A DNA stretch of 34,945 bases from Candidatus Babelota bacterium (GCA_029262595.1 JAJCZB010000002.1:1-34945); one strand, 5' to 3'; counted from the stretch's first letter, positions 24,816-33,638 are shown. Made by a program: numbers and translations. Notes: generated from the sequence alone by a model not told the origin.

Positions 24816-25833
24816 AAATTTGTTCCTGCAAAACTCGTAATACATTTTTCACATAGTCAGCACTATCATGCACATCATATACATATACGCCATCCGGACG
24901 CTCTACAGAATTACTTGCGACCACTGGGGTGTTAAAAAAAAGAGACTCTCGAACACTAATACTATCGCCATCACTGAGCGTAGGCCGTAAAAAAACATCC
25001 ACCTGCTCAAACAATGGCCAAATACTTTTATTGCCATGTAAAACAAAAATATTTTCAGCCACATCGTGCTCTCGCATCACCTTCTGCAAGGCTGAAAAAT
25101 AGCCTTCATCCCCAATTCGAGCAAGCCCAATAATAAGACCAACGTCTGGATACTCTCTTTTCAGCTGCCCAAGCATTGCAATGGTAGTATCAATACCGTA
25201 TATATCTTTTTCATCAATACGCATCAAGTGGGCCGCACTTAATAATAAAAGCGGCGTATGCTCTTGCATAAAAATGGATAAAGACGATGGATAGGTTGCT
25301 TTAATTGCTGTCGCTGCGTGTCTGCCGGGCGCAATAAATGCGGATTCTACAGAACAGTTCTTTGGCTTAACGTCGTTATCTTCATAACTTTTAAATGTAG
25401 ATGCTCCAATACAAATTATCTGATCAACGCGTTCTGCTACCCACCGATAAAGTCTTATCTGGACAGCTTTCTTTTTATTTAGATGCCGCGAATCATGGTC
25501 CACAATTATCAGCTCATACCTAATAAAAAAACGCATAGCCAACAGAATAACCAACTCGCTTAATGCATGGGAAAGGTAGGTACTATGATAATAAACTGTC
25601 TGCGGCCGATTACCAATCAACCACCCTATAAGTTTACATATATAGAATGGAAAAAATGTCCGCATCCGTTGCTCGGTTGCAAAAAAGCACATCTTATTTT
25701 GCTGCGATACAAATAAATCCGCCACTCGTTGAATATGAACCGATACTCCTCCCAGCGGAGGGGGCATAATGCCACATATGGCAATTTTTTTATGCCTAAT
25801 CAAACGAGAATAGTCATGATCTTTAATATCCAT
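24766..25833 (-). CDS. Family 4-like glycosyltransferase (GT-B)
   Basis: The 355-residue protein has no signal peptide. The N-terminal strand and glycine loop are typical of GT4 (IAICGIMPPPLGGVSVHIQR). The donor domain has LLLLSAAHLMR, IFVLHGNKS, then VDVFLRPTLSDGDSISVRE followed by ALFF-like TPVVAS, equivalent to the E-x7-E region with the second Glu kept in VRES. It probably adds a sugar to a lipid-linked oligosaccharide. Its ATG overlaps the asnB stop by one base (TAATG), so it is coupled to asnB. Confidence 0.85.
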   Translation of the reverse strand: MDIKDHDYSRLIRHKKIAICGIMPPPLGGVSVHIQRVADLFVSQQNKMCFFATEQRMRTFFPFYICKLIGWLIGNRPQTVYYHSTYLSHALSELVILLAMRFFIRYELIIVDHDSRHLNKKKAVQIRLYRWVAERVDQIICIGASTFKSYEDNDVKPKNCSVESAFIAPGRHAATAIKATYPSSLSIFMQEHTPLLLLSAAHLMRIDEKDIYGIDTTIAMLGQLKREYPDVGLIIGLARIGDEGYFSALQKVMREHDVAENIFVLHGNKSIWPLFEQVDVFLRPTLSDGDSISVRESLFFNTPVVASNSVERPDGVYVYDVHDSADYVKNVLRVLQEQIYGNQRKRSNLHEESAY

Positions 25834-27767
25834 TAGAACGCCATTACATTATTAAGGGCCCATAATTGGTACGAATAATCCACAGAACTCTGCTTATTTT
25901 TTTTAATCAACTCATTAATTGCGTCTCGATTTAAAAAGTCTGCCCATTTATTTTTGCTATACAATGTATCTTGTAAATGCTCTGCAAAAATGCCCCCTTG
26001 CTTAAACCAGCGCGTTACAGGGGAAGCAAATCCTACCTTTTTTCGATAAATGATATCCTGTGGAATTATACCTTCTGCCGCCTTTTTCAAAATATATTTT
26101 GTCTCTTTATTGCGATACTTAAACTTCATTGGCACCTGCATGACAAACTCAACCAGTTTATGATCAAGGAATGGCACACGTGCTTCTATCGATGCAGCCA
26201 TAGTCATTTTATCAGTGCGCGTCAAAAGAAGTTCTGGCAAGCGGTGCTTTAATTCTATATATGTCATCGCAGCAAAAAAATCGCCCTTGGGGTTTTGTTT
26301 GTAAAAATGCTCCCGATGATAATCCGCTATTGCATAACTATCATTCTCTTGAGGAAAACCCGGATACATTTTTTCAATAATCGGATCATACGGATCTCGG
26401 TCATGCGCAGCCAAAACGCCATCCTTCCAAAGTTCTGAAAAAACACGCACCCCTCCCCAAAAAAGAGATCTGCCCTGAGCCCATGACTTAATTAAATCCT
26501 GGCGATTTGGATAATCCGTATAAAACGGCCGGGCTGCATAAAAAAGACCACGCTTTGCAATATTGGGCACAAAATGCTGCGACACCTGCCAATAGCGATA
26601 AAGAGACAAATAATCAACGTACATTGGATAGCCACAAAAAAGCTCATCCGATCCTTCGCCAAGCAACAATACTTTCACTCCCGCATCTCGCGCCTGCTTG
26701 CTCACAAAATATAATGGTATACAGACAGAGTCGCCCAACGGCTCATCTTGGTGATATACCATCTTTTCAAAAAACGAAAACGCATCCTGCTCCGTTAAAA
26801 TCAGCTCATGATGATTTGTGCCAAACTTTTTAGCAACCTTGCGAGCCCATGATCGTTCTTCATCAGGATCGGCTTCAAAAGCAACGGTAAAGGTATTCAA
26901 GCGAGCTTGATGACGCGCCATTAAAGCAACAATCAAACTCGAATCCAAGCCACCCGAAAGAAGAGCCCCTACCGGAACGTCTGCCATTAACCGTTTATGC
27001 ACCGCATCATCTAATAAAGAGCGAACTCGATTTACACAAAATGATTTTTTCGAAATGTTTTTTTCTGAGACAGTTTCAGTACGCGTAAGCGGATCATACC
27101 ATTGTGTAAATGAAATATCGTGAGCTTGGGTATAACGCGCATAAAATCCCGCTGGTAATTTATACACCCCTTCATAAAGCGTCATAGGCGCTGGAGTTGC
27201 CAGGTAGGTTAAATAATGAGACAGCCCTCGAACAGAAATACGCTCAACAATCCATGGCATTTTCCATAACGCTTTAATTTCAGATGCAAAACTGAGCATG
27301 TCCTTCTGCAATGAAAAATACAACGGCTTAATGCCCATTCGATCTCGAAACAAATACGTTTCATTCGAGGCACGGTCATAAATGGCTCCGGCAAACATTC
27401 CATCAAACTTATCAAGCGCCGCAATTCCCCACGCCTTATAGGCATATAAAAAAACTTCAGTATCACTATCAGATTTAAACTGATAACCAAGTGCGATAAG
27501 ATCTTTCCGCACTATTTGATAATTGTAAAGCTCTCCATTAAAAACCATAATGATTCGTTGCTCATCATCAATCATCGGCTGAGCACCCGCCTTTGATACA
27601 TCCATAATGCTCAACCTGCGAGAAACAAGCGCAACCTTACCATCCTGAGAACGCCACGTTCCTGCATCATCAGGGCCACGATGAGCCAGCACCTGCGAGA
27701 GAGTGTGTAAAATAATATGATCTATCTGAAAATCCTGGGTTGTTTTATATCCCGCAAATCCACACAC
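25833..27767 (-). CDS. asnB: Glutamine amidotransferase / asparagine synthase (AsnB family)
   Basis: The N-terminal class II glutaminase domain begins Met-Cys-Gly-Phe, with Cys2 the catalytic nucleophile after Met removal; this fixes the GTG start at 27767. The synthetase domain has the PP-loop ATP-binding motif SGGLDSS and the later LLLGEGSDELFCGY segment. The 644-residue length suits the family. Members either make asparagine from aspartate or amidate uronic acids in surface polysaccharides (as WbpS does); the position between glycosyltransferase genes favours sugar amidation but does not prove it. The ribosome-binding site AAGGAA lies in the end of the preceding gene. Confidence 0.92.
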   Translation of the reverse strand: MCGFAGYKTTQDFQIDHIILHTLSQVLAHRGPDDAGTWRSQDGKVALVSRRLSIMDVSKAGAQPMIDDEQRIIMVFNGELYNYQIVRKDLIALGYQFKSDSDTEVFLYAYKAWGIAALDKFDGMFAGAIYDRASNETYLFRDRMGIKPLYFSLQKDMLSFASEIKALWKMPWIVERISVRGLSHYLTYLATPAPMTLYEGVYKLPAGFYARYTQAHDISFTQWYDPLTRTETVSEKNISKKSFCVNRVRSLLDDAVHKRLMADVPVGALLSGGLDSSLIVALMARHQARLNTFTVAFEADPDEERSWARKVAKKFGTNHHELILTEQDAFSFFEKMVYHQDEPLGDSVCIPLYFVSKQARDAGVKVLLLGEGSDELFCGYPMYVDYLSLYRYWQVSQHFVPNIAKRGLFYAARPFYTDYPNRQDLIKSWAQGRSLFWGGVRVFSELWKDGVLAAHDRDPYDPIIEKMYPGFPQENDSYAIADYHREHFYKQNPKGDFFAAMTYIELKHRLPELLLTRTDKMTMAASIEARVPFLDHKLVEFVMQVPMKFKYRNKETKYILKKAAEGIIPQDIIYRKKVGFASPVTRWFKQGGIFAEHLQDTLYSKNKWADFLNRDAINELIKKNKQSSVDYSYQLWALNNVMAF

Positions 27768-27768
27768 G

Positions 27769-28509
27769 TTATTCCTTTGGCGTCGAGATTTTTTTTCCTA
27801 TAAATGAATGGCGCCAACGAACAGAAAAAATCGATCCAAGCATACGAAAGCCTGAACGCATGGTCAATTTGCTATCAGCTTGATCATGCCAAACTGTCGG
27901 CCATTCCCTGATCGAAAAGTGAAATTTTTTACACAAATACATAAGCTCAGCATCAAATGCCCACTGCGTTACCGTAAGATAGGACGTAACTTTTTCACTA
28001 ACGTTTCGCTTAAACAGCTTCGCGCCACACTGATAGTCCTTAAATCGCAACCCAAACAAAAGCCACACGAGTGGTTGATATACCAAACGACGTCCCCACT
28101 CTTTAATTGCTGGTCGCGCAGGAGAGACCTGCGACTCTTTCATATATCGACTTGCAATAATGCCATCAAAATCATCGATCTGATCAATTAATTCGTAAAA
28201 ATATTCTGGCCGAGTTGCCATATCAGCATCAACAAATCCAATATATTCAGCGCCTGTAAGCAAAGAAGTTTCAAATCCCTTTTTTATTGCTAATCCCTTT
28301 CCTGCTTGCTGTAAATCAAGAATGCGCATATCGCCTAAACGCTCACGCTGTTTAACCACCGACACCGTATCATCAGTACATCCATTGAGTACAACAATAA
28401 AAATTACGCTCAGCGCCTGTTTTTCTGAAAAAAAAGTAAGATATGTATCAAGCATAGCGCCAATACGTTTTTCTTCATTATGCGCCGGAACAACAATCGC
28501 TACCTTCAT
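27769..28509 (-). CDS. Family 2 glycosyltransferase, dolichyl/polyprenyl-phosphate type
   Basis: The 246-residue GT2 enzyme resembles dolichyl-phosphate glucosyl/mannosyltransferases. KVAIVVPAHNEE opens the fold, VVLNGCTDDT is the first loop, AGKGLAIKKG is typical of DPM1-like enzymes, and FVDADMATRP holds the DxD. YQCGAKLFKR is a family-like QxGxK motif. It probably transfers a sugar to polyprenyl phosphate. The ATG at 28509 overlaps the upstream stop (ATGA) and is better than the longer form starting at 28563. It is cytoplasmic. Confidence 0.88.
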   Translation of the reverse strand: MKVAIVVPAHNEEKRIGAMLDTYLTFFSEKQALSVIFIVVLNGCTDDTVSVVKQRERLGDMRILDLQQAGKGLAIKKGFETSLLTGAEYIGFVDADMATRPEYFYELIDQIDDFDGIIASRYMKESQVSPARPAIKEWGRRLVYQPLVWLLFGLRFKDYQCGAKLFKRNVSEKVTSYLTVTQWAFDAELMYLCKKFHFSIREWPTVWHDQADSKLTMRSGFRMLGSIFSVRWRHSFIGKKISTPKE

Positions 28510-29231
28510 GAACGCACCCGCAACACCCACCATGCACGCACGCACATCCACAATAGGAACCACACTTCTTTAAAGCGACTAATATTAGTTTTTCCATAGG
28601 CGCGTCGCTTATAATGAATTGGCACGTCTACAATTTTGAGCTTCAAATTCGCCGCTCCAAACAATAAATCAAAATCTCCAAAGGGGTCCGCGAGGCCTAG
28701 CTTTTTTCGCTGTCGAGCAATACGCTCATAATCTTTTTTCCACAAAACTTTTGTGCCACATAATGTATCGGTAATTTTTTGTTGTGTTATCCATGAAACA
28801 AGCGACCCAAACAAACGATTTGCAATCCACGCAAGGTACCCCATTGCACCTGATTCCATACCATATACAAGGCGAGATCCATTGATACAATCACCCTTTT
28901 TTGTAATCAATGATTCGTAAAATTTTGGAAGTTCTTCGGGGGCAACTGTTAAATCAGCATCCAGTATCATCAAAATATCCCCCGATGCATGCGCAAATCC
29001 CTTACGCACGGCATCGCCCTTTCCTAATCCATCCTGTTTTAATACACGAATGTTTTTTTCTGGATACTGAGCAACCACACGTTCAAGCTCTTGCCATGTT
29101 CCATCAGTCGAATTTCCTTCAATAAATATAATTTCTGTTTCATCGCCCATTGTAGGGCATCGTTGAATTGCACTTGATATATTTCCCTTTTCATTACGGC
29201 AGGGAATGATTACTGAAACTGTCTGCTTCAT
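28506..29231 (-). CDS. Family 2 glycosyltransferase, DPM1-like
   Basis: The 241-residue GT2 enzyme is of the dolichol-phosphate mannosyltransferase type: SVIIPCRNEKGN, then FIEGNSTDGT, LGKGDAVRKGF, and LMILDADLTV with the DxD. The DTLCGTKVLWKKDY and FGDFDLLFGAANL segments fit the group. It has a C-terminal hydrophobic segment (VWFLLWMCVRAWWVL). I chose ATG 29231 over the TTG at 29258 as the normal GT2 start. It is the first gene of the minus-strand cytoplasmic glycan operon and overlaps the next gene by 4 bases. Confidence 0.88.
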   Translation of the reverse strand: MKQTVSVIIPCRNEKGNISSAIQRCPTMGDETEIIFIEGNSTDGTWQELERVVAQYPEKNIRVLKQDGLGKGDAVRKGFAHASGDILMILDADLTVAPEELPKFYESLITKKGDCINGSRLVYGMESGAMGYLAWIANRLFGSLVSWITQQKITDTLCGTKVLWKKDYERIARQRKKLGLADPFGDFDLLFGAANLKLKIVDVPIHYKRRAYGKTNISRFKEVWFLLWMCVRAWWVLRVRS

Positions 29232-29312
29232 AGCTCTCTTATAATTATCTTGCGCCAAAAAAAAATGTTGTTACTCTATTTTGCACACCAATTATAGCCA
29301 AGGAGTTTTGTT

Positions 29313-29468
29313 ATGTACAACTGGACTTTAGACCACTGGCTCGAAGATAAAAACGATGACGCTGAGTGGCTCGAAGAAGAATATGAAGATTATGACGATG
29401 ATCAGGAATCATTAGTACTTGATGAAGCCGAAAGCGAAAATACTGATATAAGTGATGCAGATTTTTAA
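29313..29468 (+). CDS. Highly acidic 51-residue microprotein
   Basis: The ORF has an AAGGAG ribosome-binding site 7 bases before the ATG, the strongest in this part of the window. It encodes 51 residues with 22 Asp/Glu, one Lys and no Arg; the start is MYNWTLDHWLEDKND and the middle has LEEEYEDYDDDQ. Three Trp lie in the first 19 residues. No membrane segment or cysteine is present. It overlaps the start of the FkbM methyltransferase gene by 14 bases (29455-29468), so it could be a leader peptide coupling its translation, or a small acidic adaptor or metal-binding protein. I do not recognise it. Confidence 0.6.
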   Translation: MYNWTLDHWLEDKNDDAEWLEEEYEDYDDDQESLVLDEAESENTDISDADF

Positions 29469-30126
29469 ACCACACGAATTGCGCCTCCATATTAAAAAAC
29501 ATCTCCCTGCAAATCCTATTATAGTGGAAGCCGGAGCATTTAATGGATCAGACTCAATACGCATGGCTCAAATGTGGCCCCAGGGACATATCCATGCATT
29601 TGAACCAGTTCCAGAATTATTTAAAACACTCCAAAAACGTACCACTCTGTATCAAAACATATCATGCTATCCACTCGCATTAAGTAATCATACCGGCACA
29701 GCACCTCTCTACATTTCTGAAAAACCCAGTAAGCCTGGGCACGTCTCACAAGGGAATTCATTATTACCGCCAAAAGAGCGATTGCATCATTCGAACTTAC
29801 GATTTCCCCATAAAATTATGGTGCCCACTATCACGCTTGATACCTGGGCAAAAAAACATCACATCAATCGCATTGATTTGCTATGGCTGGATATGCAAGG
29901 AAACGAACTTGCAGTACTACAAGCTTCAGAATCAATCTTAAAAACAGTAACTGCCATTTACACAGAAGTCAGTTTTGTAGAAGGCTACGAAGGCCAACCG
30001 CTCATGGAAGATATGGTGGCATGGATGCATACGCACGGATTTGAAGAAAAAGGCAGAGACTTTTCCAACACAACCGATTGGTTTTTTGGAAATATGCTTT
30101 TTGCGAAAAAAAATCTACTGCCTTAG
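29455..30126 (+). CDS. FkbM-family SAM-dependent methyltransferase
   Basis: The 223-residue protein has no signal peptide. FkbM features are clear: motif I IIVEAGAFNGSDS, HAFEPVPELF (motif II with the acidic ribose-binding residue), IDLLWLDMQGNELAVLQ (the family's WLDxQGxE segment) and IYTEVSFVEGY. FkbM enzymes usually O-methylate sugars. It starts inside the acidic microprotein gene (ATG at 29455; the GTG one codon earlier is less likely) and its 3' end overlaps the convergent GT6 gene by 12 bases. Confidence 0.9.
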   Translation: MQIFKPHELRLHIKKHLPANPIIVEAGAFNGSDSIRMAQMWPQGHIHAFEPVPELFKTLQKRTTLYQNISCYPLALSNHTGTAPLYISEKPSKPGHVSQGNSLLPPKERLHHSNLRFPHKIMVPTITLDTWAKKHHINRIDLLWLDMQGNELAVLQASESILKTVTAIYTEVSFVEGYEGQPLMEDMVAWMHTHGFEEKGRDFSNTTDWFFGNMLFAKKNLLP

Positions 30127-30876
30127 CTGCGCATGCGCTTTATCAAGTGCAACAATTCTACGGGTAAATGATTTTCCCCATCGGCCTCTGTAATGACCCG
30201 CATTTTCCGGATAACAATATGCAGGAGAGAGTATTTTAGTGGGCGGATTATCTATAAAATATCTATTGATATGGCTTTCGTCATGCCAAATTGCAACAAT
30301 ATTTCTGCTTAGATCAGTTGCAATATTTATAGTAATCGTTCGAACCATTTTTAAAAATTCTTCTTGTGACCCGCCATTAAATCCGCCGGCAAAATAACGC
30401 GTCCCTTCGCCCCCACTCACACAAGCCGTTGACTCTCTCCGCGTTTCATACGTGCCACGGCCACCAAAATAGCCTGGATGCAAAGTAGCCACTCGATCGG
30501 ACAAAATTTTGTCACCCACGGTGTTTTCAATACGCATATCAGCATCTATCGCAAATAAATAATCCATAGTCTCAAACTGAGCCCGATGCAGATGATACAT
30601 CGCTAAACGCATCATGGTATCATACGGCCATCCCATACGCTTTTCTTCAATCCGAACAATATCATCACCTTCTATGGCACCATCAGTAAAAACAAAATAC
30701 GTCACCTCATGATTTGTGCAAAAGTTTTTGCGAGCCGATGCAATCAAAGCAGGCACAAAATCAATATACCTACCCGTAGCAACAATCAATAGCCCAATGT
30801 TATCAGCTAAGCATGGATGCACAAAAAAAAGTGTACTGAAAAGTATCCAGAAGTAAGTACATCTCATTTTTTTCAT
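30115..30876 (-). CDS. Exported GT6-family glycosyltransferase (ABO blood-group / alpha-1,3-galactosyltransferase-like)
   Basis: The 253-residue protein has a signal peptide (TYFWILFSTLFFVHPCLA, cleavage before DNIGLL). GT6 motifs are extensive: TYFVFTD, DYLFAIDADMRI (DxD at Asp111 and Asp113), HPGYFGG, the GEGTRYFAGGFNGGSQEEFL segment, AIWHDESHINRYF and PPTKILSPAY. The C-terminal basic region (RGRWGKSFTRR) also fits. In vertebrates this family makes A/B blood-group and alpha-Gal epitopes; bacterial members often have NxN instead of DxD, so the intact DxD here is notable. It overlaps the upstream GT2 gene by 4 bases (ATGA). Confidence 0.86.
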   Translation of the reverse strand: MKKMRCTYFWILFSTLFFVHPCLADNIGLLIVATGRYIDFVPALIASARKNFCTNHEVTYFVFTDGAIEGDDIVRIEEKRMGWPYDTMMRLAMYHLHRAQFETMDYLFAIDADMRIENTVGDKILSDRVATLHPGYFGGRGTYETRRESTACVSGGEGTRYFAGGFNGGSQEEFLKMVRTITINIATDLSRNIVAIWHDESHINRYFIDNPPTKILSPAYCYPENAGHYRGRWGKSFTRRIVALDKAHAQLRQ

Positions 30877-31772
30877 ATGGCCCCTTCTTGCCGCGCTCGC
30901 TCTACATTTGCTTTAAGCTCTTCAATAGTGCCCTTCAAATCGTCTGTAAAAGGGCTTTCCGTTTTTTCATACCGCGGCAACCCTCTCACCCAGCGATCCA
31001 TTTGTTGTTGCAACTCTTGAGACACCTTATGATCGTTCAAATCATTTGAACCATTCCATATTAAAAGCACTTGTGGAATAAATTTCACATGCCCGTCACG
31101 CGCCATCTCAGCCATCGGAAACATAATGGCGTTGTCCGCACACATTTCCAAAAATTTTCCATTAAACATCAAATCTTCTTTTTGAATCTGCTTGAAAAGT
31201 CCCGCATAAAAGGTTCGTAAATGAGAAAGGTTTTTTTCATATTCTCGATAGGCATTCTGTACAACGTATCTACGCGGTATTTCCTCGCACCATCCTTCGT
31301 CTCTACTTGGCCACTGCACAAACTGGCCATATGTCATCCAGGTGGATGATTGGCTATACACTCTATTCAAACAGCTAAAAACATCATGCGGAGCCAGCCA
31401 ATCATCACCGTCTACAATGCACACAACCGCACGATCCGGAATCAATTGTATCGCTCGATACTGGTTAGCCATTGCTCCGAGGCGCTCTGTATTGCGAATG
31501 AGCGTAATGCGATCTTCAACGCCTCGTTGTTTTATCCATTTTTCTACTAAATCGCCGGTCCCATCAGTAGAACAATCATCAACGTATATAATGTGATAAT
31601 TAGTATATCTTTGTTTGATAACTGATTCTAAATTTAGCTTATACCATTTTGCATTATTATAACTTGCTGTCACCACCACGAACAATTGCTCCTGTTGCGC
31701 AACAGATTCAATTGTTTTTGAAAAAAATAACAAAATGCCGACACATATGCCCAATACTATTCTATGCTTCAT
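30873..31772 (-). CDS. Exported family 2 glycosyltransferase, tandem paralogue 1
   Basis: The 299-residue protein has a signal or anchor sequence (IVLGICVGILLFFS, then a VAQ-type cleavage site). The GT2 fold follows: FVVVTASYNN, IIYVDDCSTDGTGDLV, and CIVDGDDWLAP carrying the DxD (Asp121, Asp123). NAYREYEKNLSHLRTFYAGL and MAEMARDGHVKF are shared with the next gene upstream. It is part of a six-gene minus-strand run of exported enzymes, 16 bases after its paralogue and overlapping GT6 downstream. The C-terminus is Glu/Lys-rich and helical. Confidence 0.82.
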   Translation of the reverse strand: MKHRIVLGICVGILLFFSKTIESVAQQEQLFVVVTASYNNAKWYKLNLESVIKQRYTNYHIIYVDDCSTDGTGDLVEKWIKQRGVEDRITLIRNTERLGAMANQYRAIQLIPDRAVVCIVDGDDWLAPHDVFSCLNRVYSQSSTWMTYGQFVQWPSRDEGWCEEIPRRYVVQNAYREYEKNLSHLRTFYAGLFKQIQKEDLMFNGKFLEMCADNAIMFPMAEMARDGHVKFIPQVLLIWNGSNDLNDHKVSQELQQQMDRWVRGLPRYEKTESPFTDDLKGTIEELKANVERARQEGAI

Positions 31773-31788
31773 CTATCCTCTCCTAGAC

Positions 31789-32685
31789 TTAAATTGTTCT
31801 CTCTTGCCGCGCTTTTTCAACATTAACTTGTAACTCTTCTAGCGTGCCTTTTAAATCATCTGTAAACGGCGATGATACTTTTCCATACCGAGGCAAACCT
31901 CTAATTTGTTGATCAGTATTGAGCTGTTTTCTTTTACCTAAAGCTGCTGCCTGATGATCATTGATCGGATTTTCATTATTCCAAATATAAAGAATTTGAG
32001 AGTTGAATTTTACATGCCCCCGCGCCATCTCAGCCATCGGAAACATCGTGGCATTATCATTAATACTCCAAAATTCGCCTTCATTCATCAGGTCTTCTTT
32101 TTTTATTTGCTTAAAAAGCCCTGCATAAAACGTTCGAAGATGTGATAAATTATGCGGAAATTCCCGATATGCATTTCTGTTTACATATGAATCAGGTATT
32201 TCGCAGCACCATCCATGCATACCATTTGCTGATGCCGCAAATTGGCCATAACTCATCCATATATCTTTATTAGTATATTCTTGATTGAGAAAATCAAATA
32301 CATTCGCATGAGCCAGCCAATCGTCACCATCTACCACACACACAATCGCACGATCCGGAATTAATTGTATTGCTCTATAATGATTTGCCAAGCCGCCAAA
32401 TCGCTCTGTATTGCGAATAATTGTTATACGATCTTGCACACCATGTTTCTCTGTCCATTCTTGTACTAGATCAGCTGTACCATCAGTAGAAACGTCATCT
32501 ATATACAATACGTGAAAATTGAAATACTTTTGGCTAAAAATTGAAGTAAGATTTTTTTCATACCAATCTTTATTGTTATAGCTTGCTACCAACACAACAA
32601 TTGTTTTTTCTGAATACACTTTCTCTATAGCATGTATTTGTATACTCGCTAGCACCATCAAACTCAGAAATAAAAAACGTTTCAT
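31789..32685 (-). CDS. Exported family 2 glycosyltransferase, tandem paralogue 2
   Basis: The 298-residue protein has a signal peptide (FLFLSLMVLASIQIHA, cleavage before IEKVYS). It shares the whole GT2 domain with paralogue 1: LVASYNN, YIDDVSTDGTADLVQEW, CVVDGDDWLAH, NLSHLRTFYAGLFKQIKKEDL, MAEMARGHVKF, GLPRYGKVSSPFTDDLKG and ELQVNVEKARQE. Differences cluster in the acceptor loop between the DxD and the NAYRE segment and in a short deletion near the MAEMA segment, so specificity may differ. It lies 31 bases after the preceding GT-A-like gene. Confidence 0.82.
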   Translation of the reverse strand: MKRFLFLSLMVLASIQIHAIEKVYSEKTIVVLVASYNNKDWYEKNLTSIFSQKYFNFHVLYIDDVSTDGTADLVQEWTEKHGVQDRITIIRNTERFGGLANHYRAIQLIPDRAIVCVVDGDDWLAHANVFDFLNQEYTNKDIWMSYGQFAASANGMHGWCCEIPDSYVNRNAYREFPHNLSHLRTFYAGLFKQIKKEDLMNEGEFWSINDNATMFPMAEMARGHVKFNSQILYIWNNENPINDHQAAALGKRKQLNTDQQIRGLPRYGKVSSPFTDDLKGTLEELQVNVEKARQERTI

Positions 32686-32716
32686 GCTTCTCCCTCATCA
32701 GTAAAAATTATTTTTT

Positions 32717-33622
32717 TTATTGCTTAATAAACGTCGGGGAATACTCCATATGCGCTGCTTTATTATCCACGCACTTTAAAGGCGCAATATCCATTTTTTG
32801 CCCTTTGATAAAAATGGTTAGCAAATCTCCTGAGCTATATTCACTCATTGCTCGATTATTATAGTCATGCTGCACCCTATTGAGCGGCATATTTACTATT
32901 TTTGAAGCAGCATAACACAGCCCGCGGCGACTCATAATGGTTCTTGATCGACTATGCCACAAATCTTCTAATTTGTTGGGAGCATAAAATGAAAGAGCGC
33001 GTAAATCAGGCTCAATATCTTTTTTACGATACAACGTCATATCAACAGTATGCGGGTATGCCCAATCCATTTGCCCATTGCTAAACTGCCAAGAAAAAAC
33101 ATCTGCCTCTTCTTGCTTTAAAGAGGGAAGTGGCTGCGCACGCCCACCAAATGGATAACATTGCGTAAGATTTTTTCCTAATCTCAAATAAAAACCATAT
33201 GCATTATATTTTTCAAGTGCTTGCGCGCATTGAGAGAGGTCTACTGTATCCTTTAAGACAATGTCATCCACTGCAAAAATAATGTAAGGAGAGGAGGAAT
33301 CAAATGCAGCTTTGAGTGTGAGTGGTTTAAAATCTGCTCGTGGATCAATGCCCTGCTTGTGAAAATGCACATGCGAAAATGCTTTCTCCACCAAATCATA
33401 TCCTCGACAAAATTGATCGTCACTTGCACGATAAATTACATGCTGCTCTTGTATCCCCTTTCCATACAGTTGCGTTGATTCGAGCAAAGCGTAGAGCTGT
33501 AATGGCCTATCAAATGAAAAAACAACCAAGTCAACATCAGGCCTGTCGGAATGATTGGAATAAACATAAGACACCAATACGCCACTCATAATCAATACGA
33601 AACCAAGTGAAAGTTTTTTCAT
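32717..33622 (-). CDS. Membrane-anchored GT-A-like protein
   Basis: The 301-residue protein begins with a signal/anchor segment (LSLGFVLIMSGVLVSYVYS). The following domain starts DVDLVVFSFDRPLQLYALL, a GT-A strand-helix start seen in GNT-I/GT2-like enzymes, and has IIFAVDDIVLKD where a DxD would be expected (here DDI). The C-terminal part has no recognised motif but contains conserved-looking cysteines. I chose ATG 33622 (AAAGG 5 bases upstream) over ATG 33637. It lies in the exported GT run between GT32 and the GT2 doublet. Confidence 0.6.
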   Translation of the reverse strand: MKKLSLGFVLIMSGVLVSYVYSNHSDRPDVDLVVFSFDRPLQLYALLESTQLYGKGIQEQHVIYRASDDQFCRGYDLVEKAFSHVHFHKQGIDPRADFKPLTLKAAFDSSSPYIIFAVDDIVLKDTVDLSQCAQALEKYNAYGFYLRLGKNLTQCYPFGGRAQPLPSLKQEEADVFSWQFSNGQMDWAYPHTVDMTLYRKKDIEPDLRALSFYAPNKLEDLWHSRSRTIMSRRGLCYAASKIVNMPLNRVQHDYNNRAMSEYSSGDLLTIFIKGQKMDIAPLKCVDNKAAHMEYSPTFIKQ

Positions 33623-33638
33623 CACGCCCTTTATCATT

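Noticed and set aside
28510-28563. Longer N-terminus for the GT2 gene at 27769
   Set aside because: The extra 18 residues have no GT2 similarity, while the ATG at 28509 gives the usual KVAIVVPAHNEE start and an ATGA overlap.
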